From positions 53,903 through 117,902 of the forward strand of contig NZ_AUCY01000013.1 in assembly GCF_000430005.1 (NCBI RefSeq): a DNA stretch of 64,000 nucleotides, in the 5' to 3' direction. This DNA comes from Desulfovibrio cuneatus DSM 11391 (GTDB lineage Bacteria > Desulfobacterota > Desulfovibrionia > Desulfovibrionales > Desulfovibrionaceae). Below the pieces are notes generated by a model. The model saw only the letters and a list, made by a program, of their open reading frames with translations, made no database searches and had not been told where the DNA came from. The position numbers were made by a program, and so were the translations under genes. Within the stretch, counting starts at the first letter, position 1; every line of letters begins with the position of its first letter. Of the stretch, positions 1-8,170 are shown piece after piece.

Positions 1-73
1 ACAATTCCGCAGGAAAGCGGAATTGGGAACCGCCCGCAGGGCGGGAGCCGAAGGCCGAGGACGGGCCGAGTCA
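1..73 (+). repeat. Family E repeat (copy at left edge)
   Basis: A GC-rich 73-nt block opens the window and may be cut by the edge. It begins with a perfect 9-bp hairpin, CAATTCCGC / GCGGAATTG, and ends in GGGCCGAGTCA. The same block lies inside a family B core at 20883-20961 (inverted) and inside a family A copy at 47857-47934. Here it runs straight into the B-core sequence ACTCTTCTGTCCTCGACTG, so it sits at the same position within B as at 20883. Confidence 0.75.
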
Positions 74-238
74 ACTCTTCTGTCCTCGACTGTTTCAAAA
101 AACACGTAAAGCCAACGGCAGTCGCGAGCGTAGCGAGCCGTGGAGCGAGGGCGGAGGGAACAGACAGCTTTGCTGGCTGTTCATTTTAACGAAGCCCAAG
201 CAGAAGAAAGTCGCCAAACGGAATAAATCAGCGTTTCC
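74..238 (+). repeat. Composite of family B core, family C and family B right end
   Basis: After the E block come a B-type core with a poly-A tail (74-110), a family C block (111-207: GCCAACGGCAGTCGCGAGCG through the inverted repeat ACAGACAGC...GCTGGCTGT) and a B right end (212-238, GCCAAACGGAATAAATCAGC followed by GTTTCC). The same E-C-B order recurs at 6786-6980. No coding signal is visible. The first gene starts at 266. Confidence 0.75.
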
Positions 239-265
239 TTAACCCGCCCGTGTGGCAGCAGGCCC

Positions 266-1324
266 ATGTATACAGAGCTTGTTATGTACGTATTAGGCAC
301 CCTTGTTGCCTCGTTTCTGTGTTCCATGTGGGAGGCAGTGTTGCTCAGCATTAGCCCGGCCTATATGCAAATTGCTCAAAGAGAAGGTACACGCACCGGG
401 CAAATTTTACAGCAGTTCAACCAGAATATTGAAAAACCCCTGGCAGCCCTGCTCACCATGAACACCATTGCTAACACGGTGGGTGCTATTGCGGTGGGGC
501 GCACAGCAATGGGCCTTTGGGGCGATTCTTACCCCACCATTTCCGGCCTTGTGGTGCCTGCCAGCATGACCATTCTTATATTGTTGCTGGGGGAAGTTAT
601 TCCCAAAACCCTGGCAGCCAAAAACTGGCGGGCTTTGGTGCCGTTCACGGTGAATGCCCTGTTCATTCTTATGCGGGTGCTGGCCCCCCTTGTGTGGCTG
701 TGCCAACTGGTTACCAACCTGTTCAAGGCCAAAAACAGCGGGAGTGTCTTTTCACGGGCAGACCTTTTGGCCATGACAGAAATTGGTGAGGCTGAAGGCA
801 AGCTGGATGAAATGGAAGCAGACTACATTCACAACCTGCTCAAATTTAAAGAATTGACAGCCAAGGATGTGATGACCCCCCGGCCCGTGCTGCTGTGCGT
901 GCCACAAACGCTTACCTGCCGTGAATTTTATGATACCCAGGAACGCCTGACATATTCCCGCGTGCCTTTGCTGGAATCAGCCAGCAGCGATTCCATTGTG
1001 GGCTATGCCCTGAAAGACGAAATTCTGGAACTGATAGTGGATGGTAAAGAAGATACACAGCTTAGCAGCATAAAGAGGAATTTGATTTTTGTGCTGGAAG
1101 ACTGCACTATTTTCAGCCTGTTCCATACCTTTATTGAAGGCCGGGAACACCTTGCCCTGGTGGGGGATGAATATGGCAGCACCCTTGGGCTGGTAACCAT
1201 GGAAGATGTGTTTGAGACGTTGCTTGGGGAAGAAATTGTGGATGAAACCGATACGGTGGTGGATTTGCAGGCGCATGCCAAGGAAAAGTGGAAGGGGAAA
1301 GGGGATGGTTTAGGGAGAGGATAA
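266..1324 (+). CDS. CNNM/CorC-family membrane protein (DUF21 plus CBS pair)
   Basis: A 352-residue membrane protein. Residues 1-150 form a DUF21-type transmembrane domain with the family motif GEVIPKT near residue 109. A linker leads to a CBS pair (about residues 200-325) beginning at DVMTPRP and ending at GLVTMEDVFETLLGEEIVDE, a signature of the CNNM/CorC/HlyC group linked to Mg2+ or Co2+ efflux and resistance. The usual C-terminal CorC_HlyC domain is missing: the protein stops about 20 residues after the second CBS motif in a Lys/Gly-rich tail. The start is uncertain because the upstream sequence has only a weak CAGG ribosome site; the Met at residue 7 is an alternative. The ion specificity cannot be read from sequence. 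Confidence 0.85.
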   Translation: MYTELVMYVLGTLVASFLCSMWEAVLLSISPAYMQIAQREGTRTGQILQQFNQNIEKPLAALLTMNTIANTVGAIAVGRTAMGLWGDSYPTISGLVVPASMTILILLLGEVIPKTLAAKNWRALVPFTVNALFILMRVLAPLVWLCQLVTNLFKAKNSGSVFSRADLLAMTEIGEAEGKLDEMEADYIHNLLKFKELTAKDVMTPRPVLLCVPQTLTCREFYDTQERLTYSRVPLLESASSDSIVGYALKDEILELIVDGKEDTQLSSIKRNLIFVLEDCTIFSLFHTFIEGREHLALVGDEYGSTLGLVTMEDVFETLLGEEIVDETDTVVDLQAHAKEKWKGKGDGLGRG

Positions 1325-1440
1325 GAGCGGAGCGGATGAAATGAAATAAAAGAAACTACAAGCTGGCGCAGCGGCACACCGCAAAATACTTCGTGTTTCC
1401 ACCTCTTACCAAAACGGAAGGGGCGGCACGCCGCACAAAA
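1325..1440 (+). repeat. Family D repeat units
   Basis: Non-coding sequence containing AGCGGAGCGG, then ACAAGCTGG and short GC hairpins (GCGGCACACCGC at 1367-1379 and GCGGCACGCCGC at 1423-1434). The same word order AGCGGAGC / CAAG / GCGGCACGCCGC recurs at 9068-9120 and 54460-54519. The rest of the gap up to livK is pyrimidine-rich and shows no clear promoter. Confidence 0.5.
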
Positions 1441-1544
1441 CTAGTAAGCCCCCCTCTTACAAATATACTCCCCCCCACCCCCCGTTTGCTATTTTCCCCA
1501 TAAATCAGTAAAGTCTTGCCAACCAAAGCTATCCGGAGGTCCAC

Positions 1545-2669
1545 ATGAAGCGCTTTCTTTCCAGCATTACGGTGTTACTCAGCCTGGCCCTTGCCGTGCC
1601 CACGGCCCACAGTGCAAGCACCATCAAAATAGGCCTTATGGCCCCCATTACCGGTGCTTTTGCCAGTGAAGGCAAAGACATGCGCGCCATGGTGGAACTG
1701 CTTGCCGAAGAGCTGAACAAGAAAGGGGGCATTAACGGCACCCCTGTGGAAATTGTGGTGGAAGATGACGGCAGCGAACCACGCACCGCCGCCAACGCCG
1801 CAAACCGCCTTGTTTCCAAGGGTGTGAACCTGGTTATTGGCACCTATGGCTCAGCCGTGACCGAAGCTTCACAAGATATTTATGATGAAGCAGGTGCTGT
1901 GCAAATTGCCACAGGGTCCACTTCCGTGCGCCTTACCACTAAAAAGCTGCCCAACTTTTTCCGCACCTGCCCGCGCGACGACGAACAGGGCCGCGTGGCT
2001 GTTGCCACCCTGAACAGCCTTGGGTTTAAAAAAATTGCCGTGCTGCACGACAACTCTGCTTACGCCAAGGGCCTTGCCCAGGAAGCCAAGGCAGAAATTG
2101 AAAAAGACAAGGGCCTTTCCCTGGTGTTTTTTGATGCCCTGCAACCCGGCGAGCGCGATTACACTGCCATTCTCACCAAGCTGAAAGGCGTAAACCCCGA
2201 CGTGATCTTTTTCACCGGGTATTACCCGGAAGCGGGCATGCTGCTGCGCCAAATGCATGAAAGCAAGTGGAAAGTGCCCCTGGTGGGCGGCGACGGTGCC
2301 AACAACATTGACCTTGTGAAAATTGCAGGTGTTGAAGCTGCCGCAGGCTACCGCTTCATTTCCCCGCCCATGCCCGGCGACCTGAACACCCCCATCGCCA
2401 AAAACTTTCTGGAAGCCTACATTGCCAAGCACGGCGCACCCCCAAGTTCCATCTGGTCTGTGGTGGCGGGCGATGCCTTCAACGTGCTGGCAGAAGCCAT
2501 TAAAAATGTGGGCACCAAGCCCGCAGATGTTTCCGCTTTCCTGCACACAAAGCTGAAAGACTATGACGGCCTCACAGGTAAAATTTCCTTTGACGCCAAA
2601 GGCGACCGCGTAGGCGACCTTTACCGCCTGTATGAAGTGGATAACCAGGGCAGGTTTGTCTTGAAATAG
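1545..2669 (+). CDS. livK: Branched-chain amino acid ABC transporter, periplasmic binding protein
   Basis: A 374-residue secreted binding protein for the high-affinity importer of leucine, isoleucine and valine or related amino acids. It has a Sec signal peptide (residues 1-23, ending at AHSA) followed by STIKIGLMAPITGAFASEG, the usual N-terminus of the Peripla_BP_6 fold, then the ENGG-type region and the VPLVGGDG hinge region. A strong ribosome site, GGAGG, lies 5 nt before the ATG. It is the first gene of livKHMGF. A stable hairpin follows (2694-2734), as often seen after binding-protein genes, where partial termination or RNA protection raises their level over the membrane genes. The exact ligand is not determinable. 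Confidence 0.93.
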   Translation: MKRFLSSITVLLSLALAVPTAHSASTIKIGLMAPITGAFASEGKDMRAMVELLAEELNKKGGINGTPVEIVVEDDGSEPRTAANAANRLVSKGVNLVIGTYGSAVTEASQDIYDEAGAVQIATGSTSVRLTTKKLPNFFRTCPRDDEQGRVAVATLNSLGFKKIAVLHDNSAYAKGLAQEAKAEIEKDKGLSLVFFDALQPGERDYTAILTKLKGVNPDVIFFTGYYPEAGMLLRQMHESKWKVPLVGGDGANNIDLVKIAGVEAAAGYRFISPPMPGDLNTPIAKNFLEAYIAKHGAPPSSIWSVVAGDAFNVLAEAIKNVGTKPADVSAFLHTKLKDYDGLTGKISFDAKGDRVGDLYRLYEVDNQGRFVLK

Positions 2670-2693
2670 TTCATACCGCTCTGCTTGCATTTA

Positions 2694-2734
2694 TTGCTCC
2701 AGCATGCCAAAACCTCTTTGGCCTGCTGGAGCAA
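2694..2734 (+). terminator. Stem-loop after livK
   Basis: An 18-bp stem with one mismatch, TTGCTCCAGCATGCCAAA / TTTGGCCTGCTGGAGCAA, around a 5-nt loop, followed by CCCCTTTT. It could act as a partial terminator or as a 3' stabiliser, giving more livK than livHMGF product. Confidence 0.7.
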
Positions 2735-2744
2735 CCCCTTTTGA

Positions 2745-2904
2745 ATGGGGAGGCTCTGCCTCCCCACCCCCCTCCGCCAAGGGCATGATGCCCTTGGAAC
2801 CCGCATCACCGTTTACTTCCCCGCGTAGCGGGAAAGTAAACGTAAATGGGGGGTCAAGGGGAATCATTCCCCTTGCAGGGGTTGGGGGACAGCGTCCCCC
2901 AATA
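2745..2904 (+). repeat. Family A multi-hairpin element, copy 1 (livK-livH gap)
   Basis: Five hairpins in series: GGGGAGGC-TCT-GCCTCCCC; CCAAGGGCAT/ATGCCCTTGG; a variable stem GTTTACTT...AAGTAAAC; CAAGGGGAAT/ATTCCCCTTG; and GGGGGAC-AGC-GTCCCCC. The outer pairs mirror each other around the central stem. It lies inside the liv operon in the direction of transcription and ends just before the livH ribosome site. Confidence 0.85.
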
Positions 2905-2929
2905 AAATTTACTTTTGTTAGGAATGGTT

Positions 2930-3835
2930 ATGGAAGAATTTTTACAGCAGCTCACCAACGGCCTTGCGGTGGGGGGTATTTATGCCCTTATCGCCCTGGG
3001 CTACACCATGGTGTACGGTGTGCTCCGGCTTATTAACTTTGCCCATGGCGACCTGTTCACCCTGGGGGCCTACCTTGGCTTTACCCTGCTTGCCTCCTTC
3101 GGCCTTTCCGGCGTTATTGGTGGGCTTGCCGGGGCAGGGCTTTTGGTGCTTATGGCCCTTATTTTTGTGGGCCTTGTGGGCGTTATGCTGGAACGCGCCG
3201 CCTACCGCCCCCTGCGCAATTCCGACAGGCTCTCTGCTGTGGTTTCCGCCCTTGGGGCTTCCATATTTTTGCAAAACGCCATGATGCTGCTGTATGGCGC
3301 ACGCCCGCAGGTGTACCCGGTGCGCCTGCTGCCCACGGCTTCCTTCATGCTCATGGGGGTGGAAATTCCCTTTACCCGCGTGCTGCTGTTCAGCTCTTCT
3401 TTGGCGCTCATGTTCCTGCTGTTCTGGTTTATTAACCGCACCCGGGTGGGGGCAGCCATTCGGGCTGTTGCCATTGACCAGGGCGCGGCAAAACTGGTGG
3501 GCATTGATGTGAACCGCATCATCTCCCTGGTATTCCTTATTGGCCCTGCCCTTGGCGGTGCTGCCGGGGTAATGGTGGGCCTGTATTACGGGCAAATTAC
3601 CCACGACATGGGCCTGAACTATGGACTGAAAGCCTTTATTGCCGCCATTCTTGGGGGCATTGGCAACATTCCCGGTGCCATGCTGGGGGGCCTGCTGCTG
3701 GGGGTTATTGAAGCCCTGGGCACAGCCTACTTTGCCGTGGGCTGGAAAGACGCCTTCGCCTTTTTGGTGCTTATCCTCATTCTTATTGTACGCCCCACTG
3801 GCCTTTTAGGCGAAAGAGTAGCGGATAAAATATGA
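2930..3835 (+). CDS. livH: Branched-chain amino acid ABC transporter permease LivH
   Basis: A 301-residue inner-membrane permease, one half of the LivHM channel. About eight hydrophobic segments are visible. The conserved cytoplasmic region NYGLKAFIAAILGGIGNIPG (near residue 230), which contacts the ATPase subunits, is present, as is the N-terminal GLAVGGIYALIALGYTMVYG of the LivH family. The ATG at 2930 is preferred because AGGA lies 6 nt upstream; TTG 2915 and ATG 2924 are in frame but badly placed. The stop overlaps the livM start as ATGA. Confidence 0.94.
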   Translation: MEEFLQQLTNGLAVGGIYALIALGYTMVYGVLRLINFAHGDLFTLGAYLGFTLLASFGLSGVIGGLAGAGLLVLMALIFVGLVGVMLERAAYRPLRNSDRLSAVVSALGASIFLQNAMMLLYGARPQVYPVRLLPTASFMLMGVEIPFTRVLLFSSSLALMFLLFWFINRTRVGAAIRAVAIDQGAAKLVGIDVNRIISLVFLIGPALGGAAGVMVGLYYGQITHDMGLNYGLKAFIAAILGGIGNIPGAMLGGLLLGVIEALGTAYFAVGWKDAFAFLVLILILIVRPTGLLGERVADKI

Positions 3836-4926
3836 GCAGCATCACCAGTAATCGGTTGTTTTTGCCTGTTTCCGGTGCCATCTTTTTCCTGTGCATGGCC
3901 CTGCTGCCCCCGGTGCTGGGCAGTGCCGGGCTTGAAGGCGGCGGGCGCTACCACATTGGCGTGCTTAACGACATTGGCCTGTATGCCCTGCTGGGCCTTT
4001 CCCTGAACATTATTCTGGGGCAGGCCGGGCTGTTCAACATGGGGCACGGGGCCTTTTACGCCATGGGGGCTTACACCACCGCCATTTTAAACACCGTGTA
4101 CGGGGTGCCCATTTTATACACCCTGCCCCTTGCCGGGGCCATTGCCGCTTTTTTTGCCTACCTCGTCACGCGCCCCATTTTGAAATTGCGGGGCGACTAC
4201 CTGCTGGTGGTGACCATTGGCATTGTGGAAATTGTGCGTATTTCCCTGATGAATGATGTGTTTGGCATGACAGGCGGGGCCAACGGCATTGCAGGCATTG
4301 CCCGGCCAGAACTGTTCGGCTTTCGCCTTGTCAGCCCGGAGCACTTTTTCTATCTCATCTGGGGGTTTGTGGCCTTTACGGTGCTGCTGTTCCGTATGCT
4401 GGAAAATTCTCGCTTTGGCCGCGCCCTGTATTACATTAAGCACGACGAGCTCGCCGCTTCCGGCAGTGGCATAAACACCACCCATTACAAGCTTGTGGCC
4501 TTTGTGGTGGGGGCGTTTTGGGCGGGCATGGCAGGCACCCTGTATGCCACTAAAATGAAGTTTATTTCCCCGGTGGCCTTTTCCTTTTCCGAATCGGTGC
4601 TGCTGTTCGCCATTGTTATTTTGGGCGGGGCTGGCAGCATTCCCGGCGTTATTCTGGGGGCCTTTTTGCTTATTGGCCTGCCGGAACTGTTCCGTGAACT
4701 GGCAGACGCCCGCATGCTGGTGTTCGGCCTTGCCATGATGGTAATGATGATTGTACGCCCGCAAGGTATTTTACCCCTGCGCCGCAGGGTGTATAACGCG
4801 GCAAAGCAGGTGGGTAAATACGCTTGCGCCATTGGTACCCAAAAGCTTGCGCCGCCTGCCCCAGAACCTGCCACAGACACCACCACACCGCCTGCCCCAC
4901 AAAAAGGCACAGGGGGCGCAGCATGA
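3832..4926 (+). CDS. livM: Branched-chain amino acid ABC transporter permease LivM
   Basis: A 364-residue second permease subunit with eight to ten predicted membrane segments. Family landmarks are LSLNIILGQAGLFNMGHGAF near residue 50 and ILGGAGSIPGVILGAFLLIG near residue 265, the ATPase-contact loop. The last 40 residues form an unusual soluble Pro/Ala/Thr-rich tail (KLAPPAPEPATDTTTPP...) of unknown role that is not part of the permease fold. It overlaps livH by 4 nt at the start and livG by 4 nt at the end, so translation of livH-livM-livG is probably coupled. Confidence 0.93.
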   Translation: MSSITSNRLFLPVSGAIFFLCMALLPPVLGSAGLEGGGRYHIGVLNDIGLYALLGLSLNIILGQAGLFNMGHGAFYAMGAYTTAILNTVYGVPILYTLPLAGAIAAFFAYLVTRPILKLRGDYLLVVTIGIVEIVRISLMNDVFGMTGGANGIAGIARPELFGFRLVSPEHFFYLIWGFVAFTVLLFRMLENSRFGRALYYIKHDELAASGSGINTTHYKLVAFVVGAFWAGMAGTLYATKMKFISPVAFSFSESVLLFAIVILGGAGSIPGVILGAFLLIGLPELFRELADARMLVFGLAMMVMMIVRPQGILPLRRRVYNAAKQVGKYACAIGTQKLAPPAPEPATDTTTPPAPQKGTGGAA

Positions 4927-5693
4927 ACAACCTGCTTTCCCTGAACAACCTCATTAAAAGCTTTGGCGGGCTCACTGCCGTGGCGGGTGTTTCCTTCAAC
5001 GTGGCGGAAAAGTCCATTGTGGGGCTTATTGGCCCCAACGGGGCGGGCAAAACCACGGTATTTAACCTGATAACAGGCAACTACCGGCCCGATTCAGGCA
5101 ACGTTATTTTTGCCCGGCACGACATTACCAAAACCCCCACCCATGAAATTGTCAGCAAGGGCATTGCCCGTACCTTCCAGACCATTCGCCTGTTCCCGGA
5201 AATGACAGTGCTGGAAAACGTGCTGGCAGGGTGCCATTGCCGCATGCGGGCCGGGGTGCTTGCCTCCATGTTCCACACCCCGGCCCAGCGCCGGGAAGAG
5301 CGTTCCGCCATTGAAAAAGCCATGCGGGAACTGGCTTTTGTGGGCCTGGACGACCAGTATGCAAACCTGGCCAAAAACCTTTCCTACGGCAACCAGCGCC
5401 TGCTGGAAGTGGCCCGCGCCCTTGCCACAGAGCCGCGCTTTCTTATTCTGGATGAGCCAGCAGGGGGCATGAACGACCAGGAAACCGCCGACCTTATTGG
5501 CCTTATTCAGGCCATTCGCAGCCGGGGCATTGCCGTGCTCCTTATTGAACACGACATGCACTTGGTCATGCAGGTGTGCGAAAAGCTGGTGGTGCTGGAA
5601 TACGGCGCTGTGATTGCTGAAGGCACCCCGGCAGAAATAAAGGCCAACCCACTGGTAATTAAGGCGTATCTTGGTTCAGAAGAATTAGACTAA
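4923..5693 (+). CDS. livG: Branched-chain amino acid ABC transporter ATP-binding protein LivG
   Basis: A 256-residue ABC ATPase with Walker A GPNGAGKTT (near residue 39), signature LSYGNQRLLEVARAL, Walker B FLILDEPAGGM and the switch His in LLIEHDMHLVM. The LSYGNQ form of the signature and the C-terminal BCA_ABC_TP_C tail (EGTPAEIKANPLVIKAYLG) are typical of LivG. The ATG at 4923 overlaps the livM stop and matches family length; a longer in-frame reading to 4824 is not credible. The stop codon is followed at once by GGAAACGCTGATTT, a truncated family B end, and then by a family A element that separates it from livF. Confidence 0.94.
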   Translation: MNNLLSLNNLIKSFGGLTAVAGVSFNVAEKSIVGLIGPNGAGKTTVFNLITGNYRPDSGNVIFARHDITKTPTHEIVSKGIARTFQTIRLFPEMTVLENVLAGCHCRMRAGVLASMFHTPAQRREERSAIEKAMRELAFVGLDDQYANLAKNLSYGNQRLLEVARALATEPRFLILDEPAGGMNDQETADLIGLIQAIRSRGIAVLLIEHDMHLVMQVCEKLVVLEYGAVIAEGTPAEIKANPLVIKAYLGSEELD

Positions 5694-5868
5694 GGAAACG
5701 CTGATTTTTGGGGCGGCTCTGCCTCCCCAAACCCCTCCGCCAAGGGCATGATGCCCTTGGAACCCCACATCAGCGTTTACGTTTCCGCTGCGCGGGAACG
5801 TAAACGCAAATGGGGGTCAAGGGGCGTCACGTCCCTTGCAGGGGGGGTGGGGGACAGCGTCCCCCAAT
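5694..5868 (+). repeat. Family B end joined to family A element, copy 2 (livG-livF gap)
   Basis: GGAAACGCTGATTT (a family B end) starts directly after the livG stop, then a full family A element runs from 5706. Its central stem is GTTTACGTTTCCGC / GCGGGAACGTAAAC. Its fourth hairpin reads AGGGGCGTCACGTCCCTT where copy 1 has AGGGGAATCATTCCCCTT, so both sides of the stem have changed together. The element ends 20 nt before the livF start. Confidence 0.85.
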
Positions 5869-5887
5869 AACATTCAAGGAATATCGC

Positions 5888-6637
5888 ATGTCCAACAGCA
5901 TCACAGAAGCCACCGCCACCCCGTACCTGACCTTGCGCGACCTGCGCGTGAGCTATGGCAGTGTGGAAGCGTTGCATTCCATCAATATTACTGTGAATCA
6001 GGGTGAAATTGTCACCATTCTGGGTGCCAACGGCGCAGGCAAAACCACCACCCTCATGTCCATTAGCGGCCTGTTGCGCCCAACCCATGGGGAAATTCTG
6101 TTCCAGGGGGAAGCCCTGCACACCCTGCCCCCCCACGTTATTGTGCAGCGCGGCATTACCCAGTCGCCGGAAGGGCGGCGGGTGTTTGGCACCATGAGCG
6201 TGCTGGAAAACCTGCAACTGGGGGCATACACCCGCAAAAATGCCGATGAAGCCGCCAAAAATCTGCAATGGATTTTTGAGCTATTCCCCCGGCTGGAAGA
6301 GCGGGCCAGCCAGCTTGCTGGCACCCTTTCCGGCGGGGAACAGCAAATGCTGGCCATTGGGCGTGCCCTTATGGGGTGCCCCCGCGTGCTGCTGCTGGAC
6401 GAACCCTCCCTTGGCCTGGCCCCCATTCTGGTGCAGTTTATTTTTGACACCATCAAGGCCATTAACAAAACGGGCATGACCGTTATTCTGGTAGAACAAA
6501 ACGCCCGTGCTGCCCTGAAGCTGGCAGACAGGGGCTATGTGCTGGAAGTAGGCAAGGTTGTGCTGGAAGACACCGCCCCCAACCTGCTGGCCAACCCGGA
6601 AGTGCAGAATGCGTACCTTGGCGGCCAACGCGACTAG
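5888..6637 (+). CDS. livF: Branched-chain amino acid ABC transporter ATP-binding protein LivF
   Basis: A 249-residue second ATPase of the importer. It carries Walker A GANGAGKTT, the LivF-type signature LSGGEQQMLAIGRALMG, Walker B VLLLDEPSLGLAP and the switch region VEQNARAALKLADRGYVLE. The start at 5888 follows CAAGGAATATCGC, a good ribosome site. It is the last liv gene. The TAG stop is directly followed by a complete family B element (6638-6764), which probably ends the transcript. Confidence 0.94.
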   Translation: MSNSITEATATPYLTLRDLRVSYGSVEALHSINITVNQGEIVTILGANGAGKTTTLMSISGLLRPTHGEILFQGEALHTLPPHVIVQRGITQSPEGRRVFGTMSVLENLQLGAYTRKNADEAAKNLQWIFELFPRLEERASQLAGTLSGGEQQMLAIGRALMGCPRVLLLDEPSLGLAPILVQFIFDTIKAINKTGMTVILVEQNARAALKLADRGYVLEVGKVVLEDTAPNLLANPEVQNAYLGGQRD

Positions 6638-6764
6638 GGAAACGCTCATTTATTCCGTTTGGCGGCGTTGCTTGCTTTTTTTGAAGAGGGGCAGGGCAGA
6701 AGAGCCCAGCCCGCTCTTCAAAAAAAACATCGCGCCTTGCCAAACGAAATAACTGAGCGTTTCC
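6638..6764 (+). repeat. Family B element, copy after livF
   Basis: Inverted ends GGAAACGCTCATTTATTCCG...TTTGGCGGCG and GCCTTGCCAAACGAAATAAC...GAGCGTTTCC flank a T-run, a hairpin core (GAAGAGGGGC...GCCCGCTCTTC) and an A-run. It starts at the base after the livF stop codon. The layout looks like a bidirectional intrinsic terminator carried on inverted repeats. Confidence 0.85.
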
Positions 6765-6785
6765 TATATCCGCTTGGAGGGAGTG

Positions 6786-6980
6786 TCAATTCTGCAGAAA
6801 TAAGCCCACGGAGAGCCGAGTCAGCTCTTCTGTCGGTGCAGTTTCATTATAGCCGACGGCAGTCGCGAGCGTAGCGAGCCGTGGAGCGAGGGCGGAGGGA
6901 ATAGACAGCTTTGCTGGCTGTTCATCTCAACGCAGCCCGAGCGGAAGAAAGTTGCCAAACGGAATAAATCAGCGTTTCCT
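6786..6980 (+). repeat. Composite E-C-B repeat remnant
   Basis: The order matches the left edge of the window: a shortened E block (GTCAATTCTGCAGAAAT, then GAGCCGAGTCAGCTCTTCTG), a family C block (6852-6946) and a B right end (6950-6978). The remaining sequence up to the next start at 7111 shows no clear promoter. Confidence 0.7.
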
Positions 6981-7110
6981 TAGCCCCTGTTGCTTTTTGC
7001 CTGCCTATGCTATGCTGCGCATACAGGCAAAAGGCCCATTGCCCTTGCCGTGCCCATAGTGTGGGCGAGAGGGTGGCTATTTATTGTGGGCCACACAGGA
7101 GATTGTGCCA

Positions 7111-7854
7111 ATGACCTCCGTGAAACAATACCGCGCACTGCGCAAGCAATATCTGCAATGGGCATTTTCCCCGCAAGGGGAAGTGGCCTTGAAGGCCAGG
7201 CTTATGCTGCTGCGCCATTTACTTTCCGGCTGGCCCCGGCGGTCACGTTCTGTCTTGGTAATGCACGCTGGCAGAAGCGCATTCCCTGAGCTGTTGTACG
7301 ACTGCGGCTTTACTGTAACGTGCCAGGAAGACGACCCCACACAGTACAACCGCCTGTGCGAGCAAAACAAAAAGCATTTGCCTTGCGTGCTGGCTGCTCC
7401 AGACCATTTACCCTTTGAAGACCGCTCCTTCGATTTTACCGTGGCTATTTCCGGCATTGAATACTGGCCCGACCCGCTTGCTGTTCTGGGTGAAATTGGC
7501 CGGGTCAGTTGCGGCGGCTGCATTTTGCTTTTTGCCAACAAACTTTCCCTGTTCTGGCTTGAAACCCTGTTTGGGCAGAAGCGCCGCACGCCTCTGCCTA
7601 GCCCACCACAATGGGCATTGCCAAGGCACGTTCGTTCCTTGGCCACCCAGGCGTTTGGGGCACGGACAATGACATTTGCCTCCGTACTGTATGGCCCTGG
7701 CAACGTGTGGCCTTACAGCCTGAAAAAAGACATTGCCCTTGTTTCCCCCTTGCCCCTGGGGGCGTTTGCCGGGCTGCGGGTAGACTTTGCCCCCATGGCC
7801 ACAGGCACAATGATGCCTGTGTGCATTGACACAGCTATTTCTTCCGCAGAATAA
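7111..7854 (+). CDS. SAM-dependent methyltransferase-like protein
   Basis: A 247-residue class I methyltransferase-like protein. The segment FDFTVAISGIEYWPDPLAVL followed by EIGRVSCGGCILLF (near residues 105-140) matches the post-II and motif III pattern of the Methyltransf_11 fold (D..h..dp...l.Ei.RvL.pGG). The expected glycine-rich motif I is poor: SVLVMHAGRSAFPELLYDCG near residue 47 lacks a clear GxGxG. The substrate is unknown. The ATG at 7111 is preceded by CAGGAGA with 8-nt spacing. It stands alone between repeat blocks, with a short membrane-protein gene 100 nt downstream on the same strand. Confidence 0.6.
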   Translation: MTSVKQYRALRKQYLQWAFSPQGEVALKARLMLLRHLLSGWPRRSRSVLVMHAGRSAFPELLYDCGFTVTCQEDDPTQYNRLCEQNKKHLPCVLAAPDHLPFEDRSFDFTVAISGIEYWPDPLAVLGEIGRVSCGGCILLFANKLSLFWLETLFGQKRRTPLPSPPQWALPRHVRSLATQAFGARTMTFASVLYGPGNVWPYSLKKDIALVSPLPLGAFAGLRVDFAPMATGTMMPVCIDTAISSAE

Positions 7855-7956
7855 CTGCGGCACAAGCTGTGTTGACGGTTGTTTTTCAGAGTATGCTGTG
7901 CGGCAAGGCGGCACAGTACCGTTTGTTCACTGGCGCATTCAGGAAAGGAGAAGAGC

Positions 7957-8130
7957 ATGGGCGCAAGCCGCATTACCCGTGGTATACTTATTGGTGGCTC
8001 ACTTGGCGCGTTTAGCGCCCTTATGGGCGTAAGTGAAAGCATGTTCATGGCAGTGGGCGTGGGGATGATTGCTGGCCTGCTGGCCGGGCTGACCATGCAA
8101 CGGCTGGAGAATAAGCGGCGAGGGAAGTAA
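7957..8130 (+). CDS. Small glycine-rich membrane protein, 57 residues
   Basis: A short gene with a strong ribosome site (AGGAAAGGAG, 6 nt before ATG). The protein has one or two hydrophobic glycine-rich segments (GILIGGSLGAFSALMG and AVGVGMIAGLLAGLTM) and a basic C-terminus (NKRRGK). The GxxxG-like spacing suggests a packed helical hairpin in the membrane. I do not recognise a family. It could be co-transcribed with the methyltransferase gene. Confidence 0.6.
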   Translation: MGASRITRGILIGGSLGAFSALMGVSESMFMAVGVGMIAGLLAGLTMQRLENKRRGK

Positions 8131-8170
8131 GGTGGAGTACTGGATTATTTGCAGGGGGTAGGCGGGAGGC

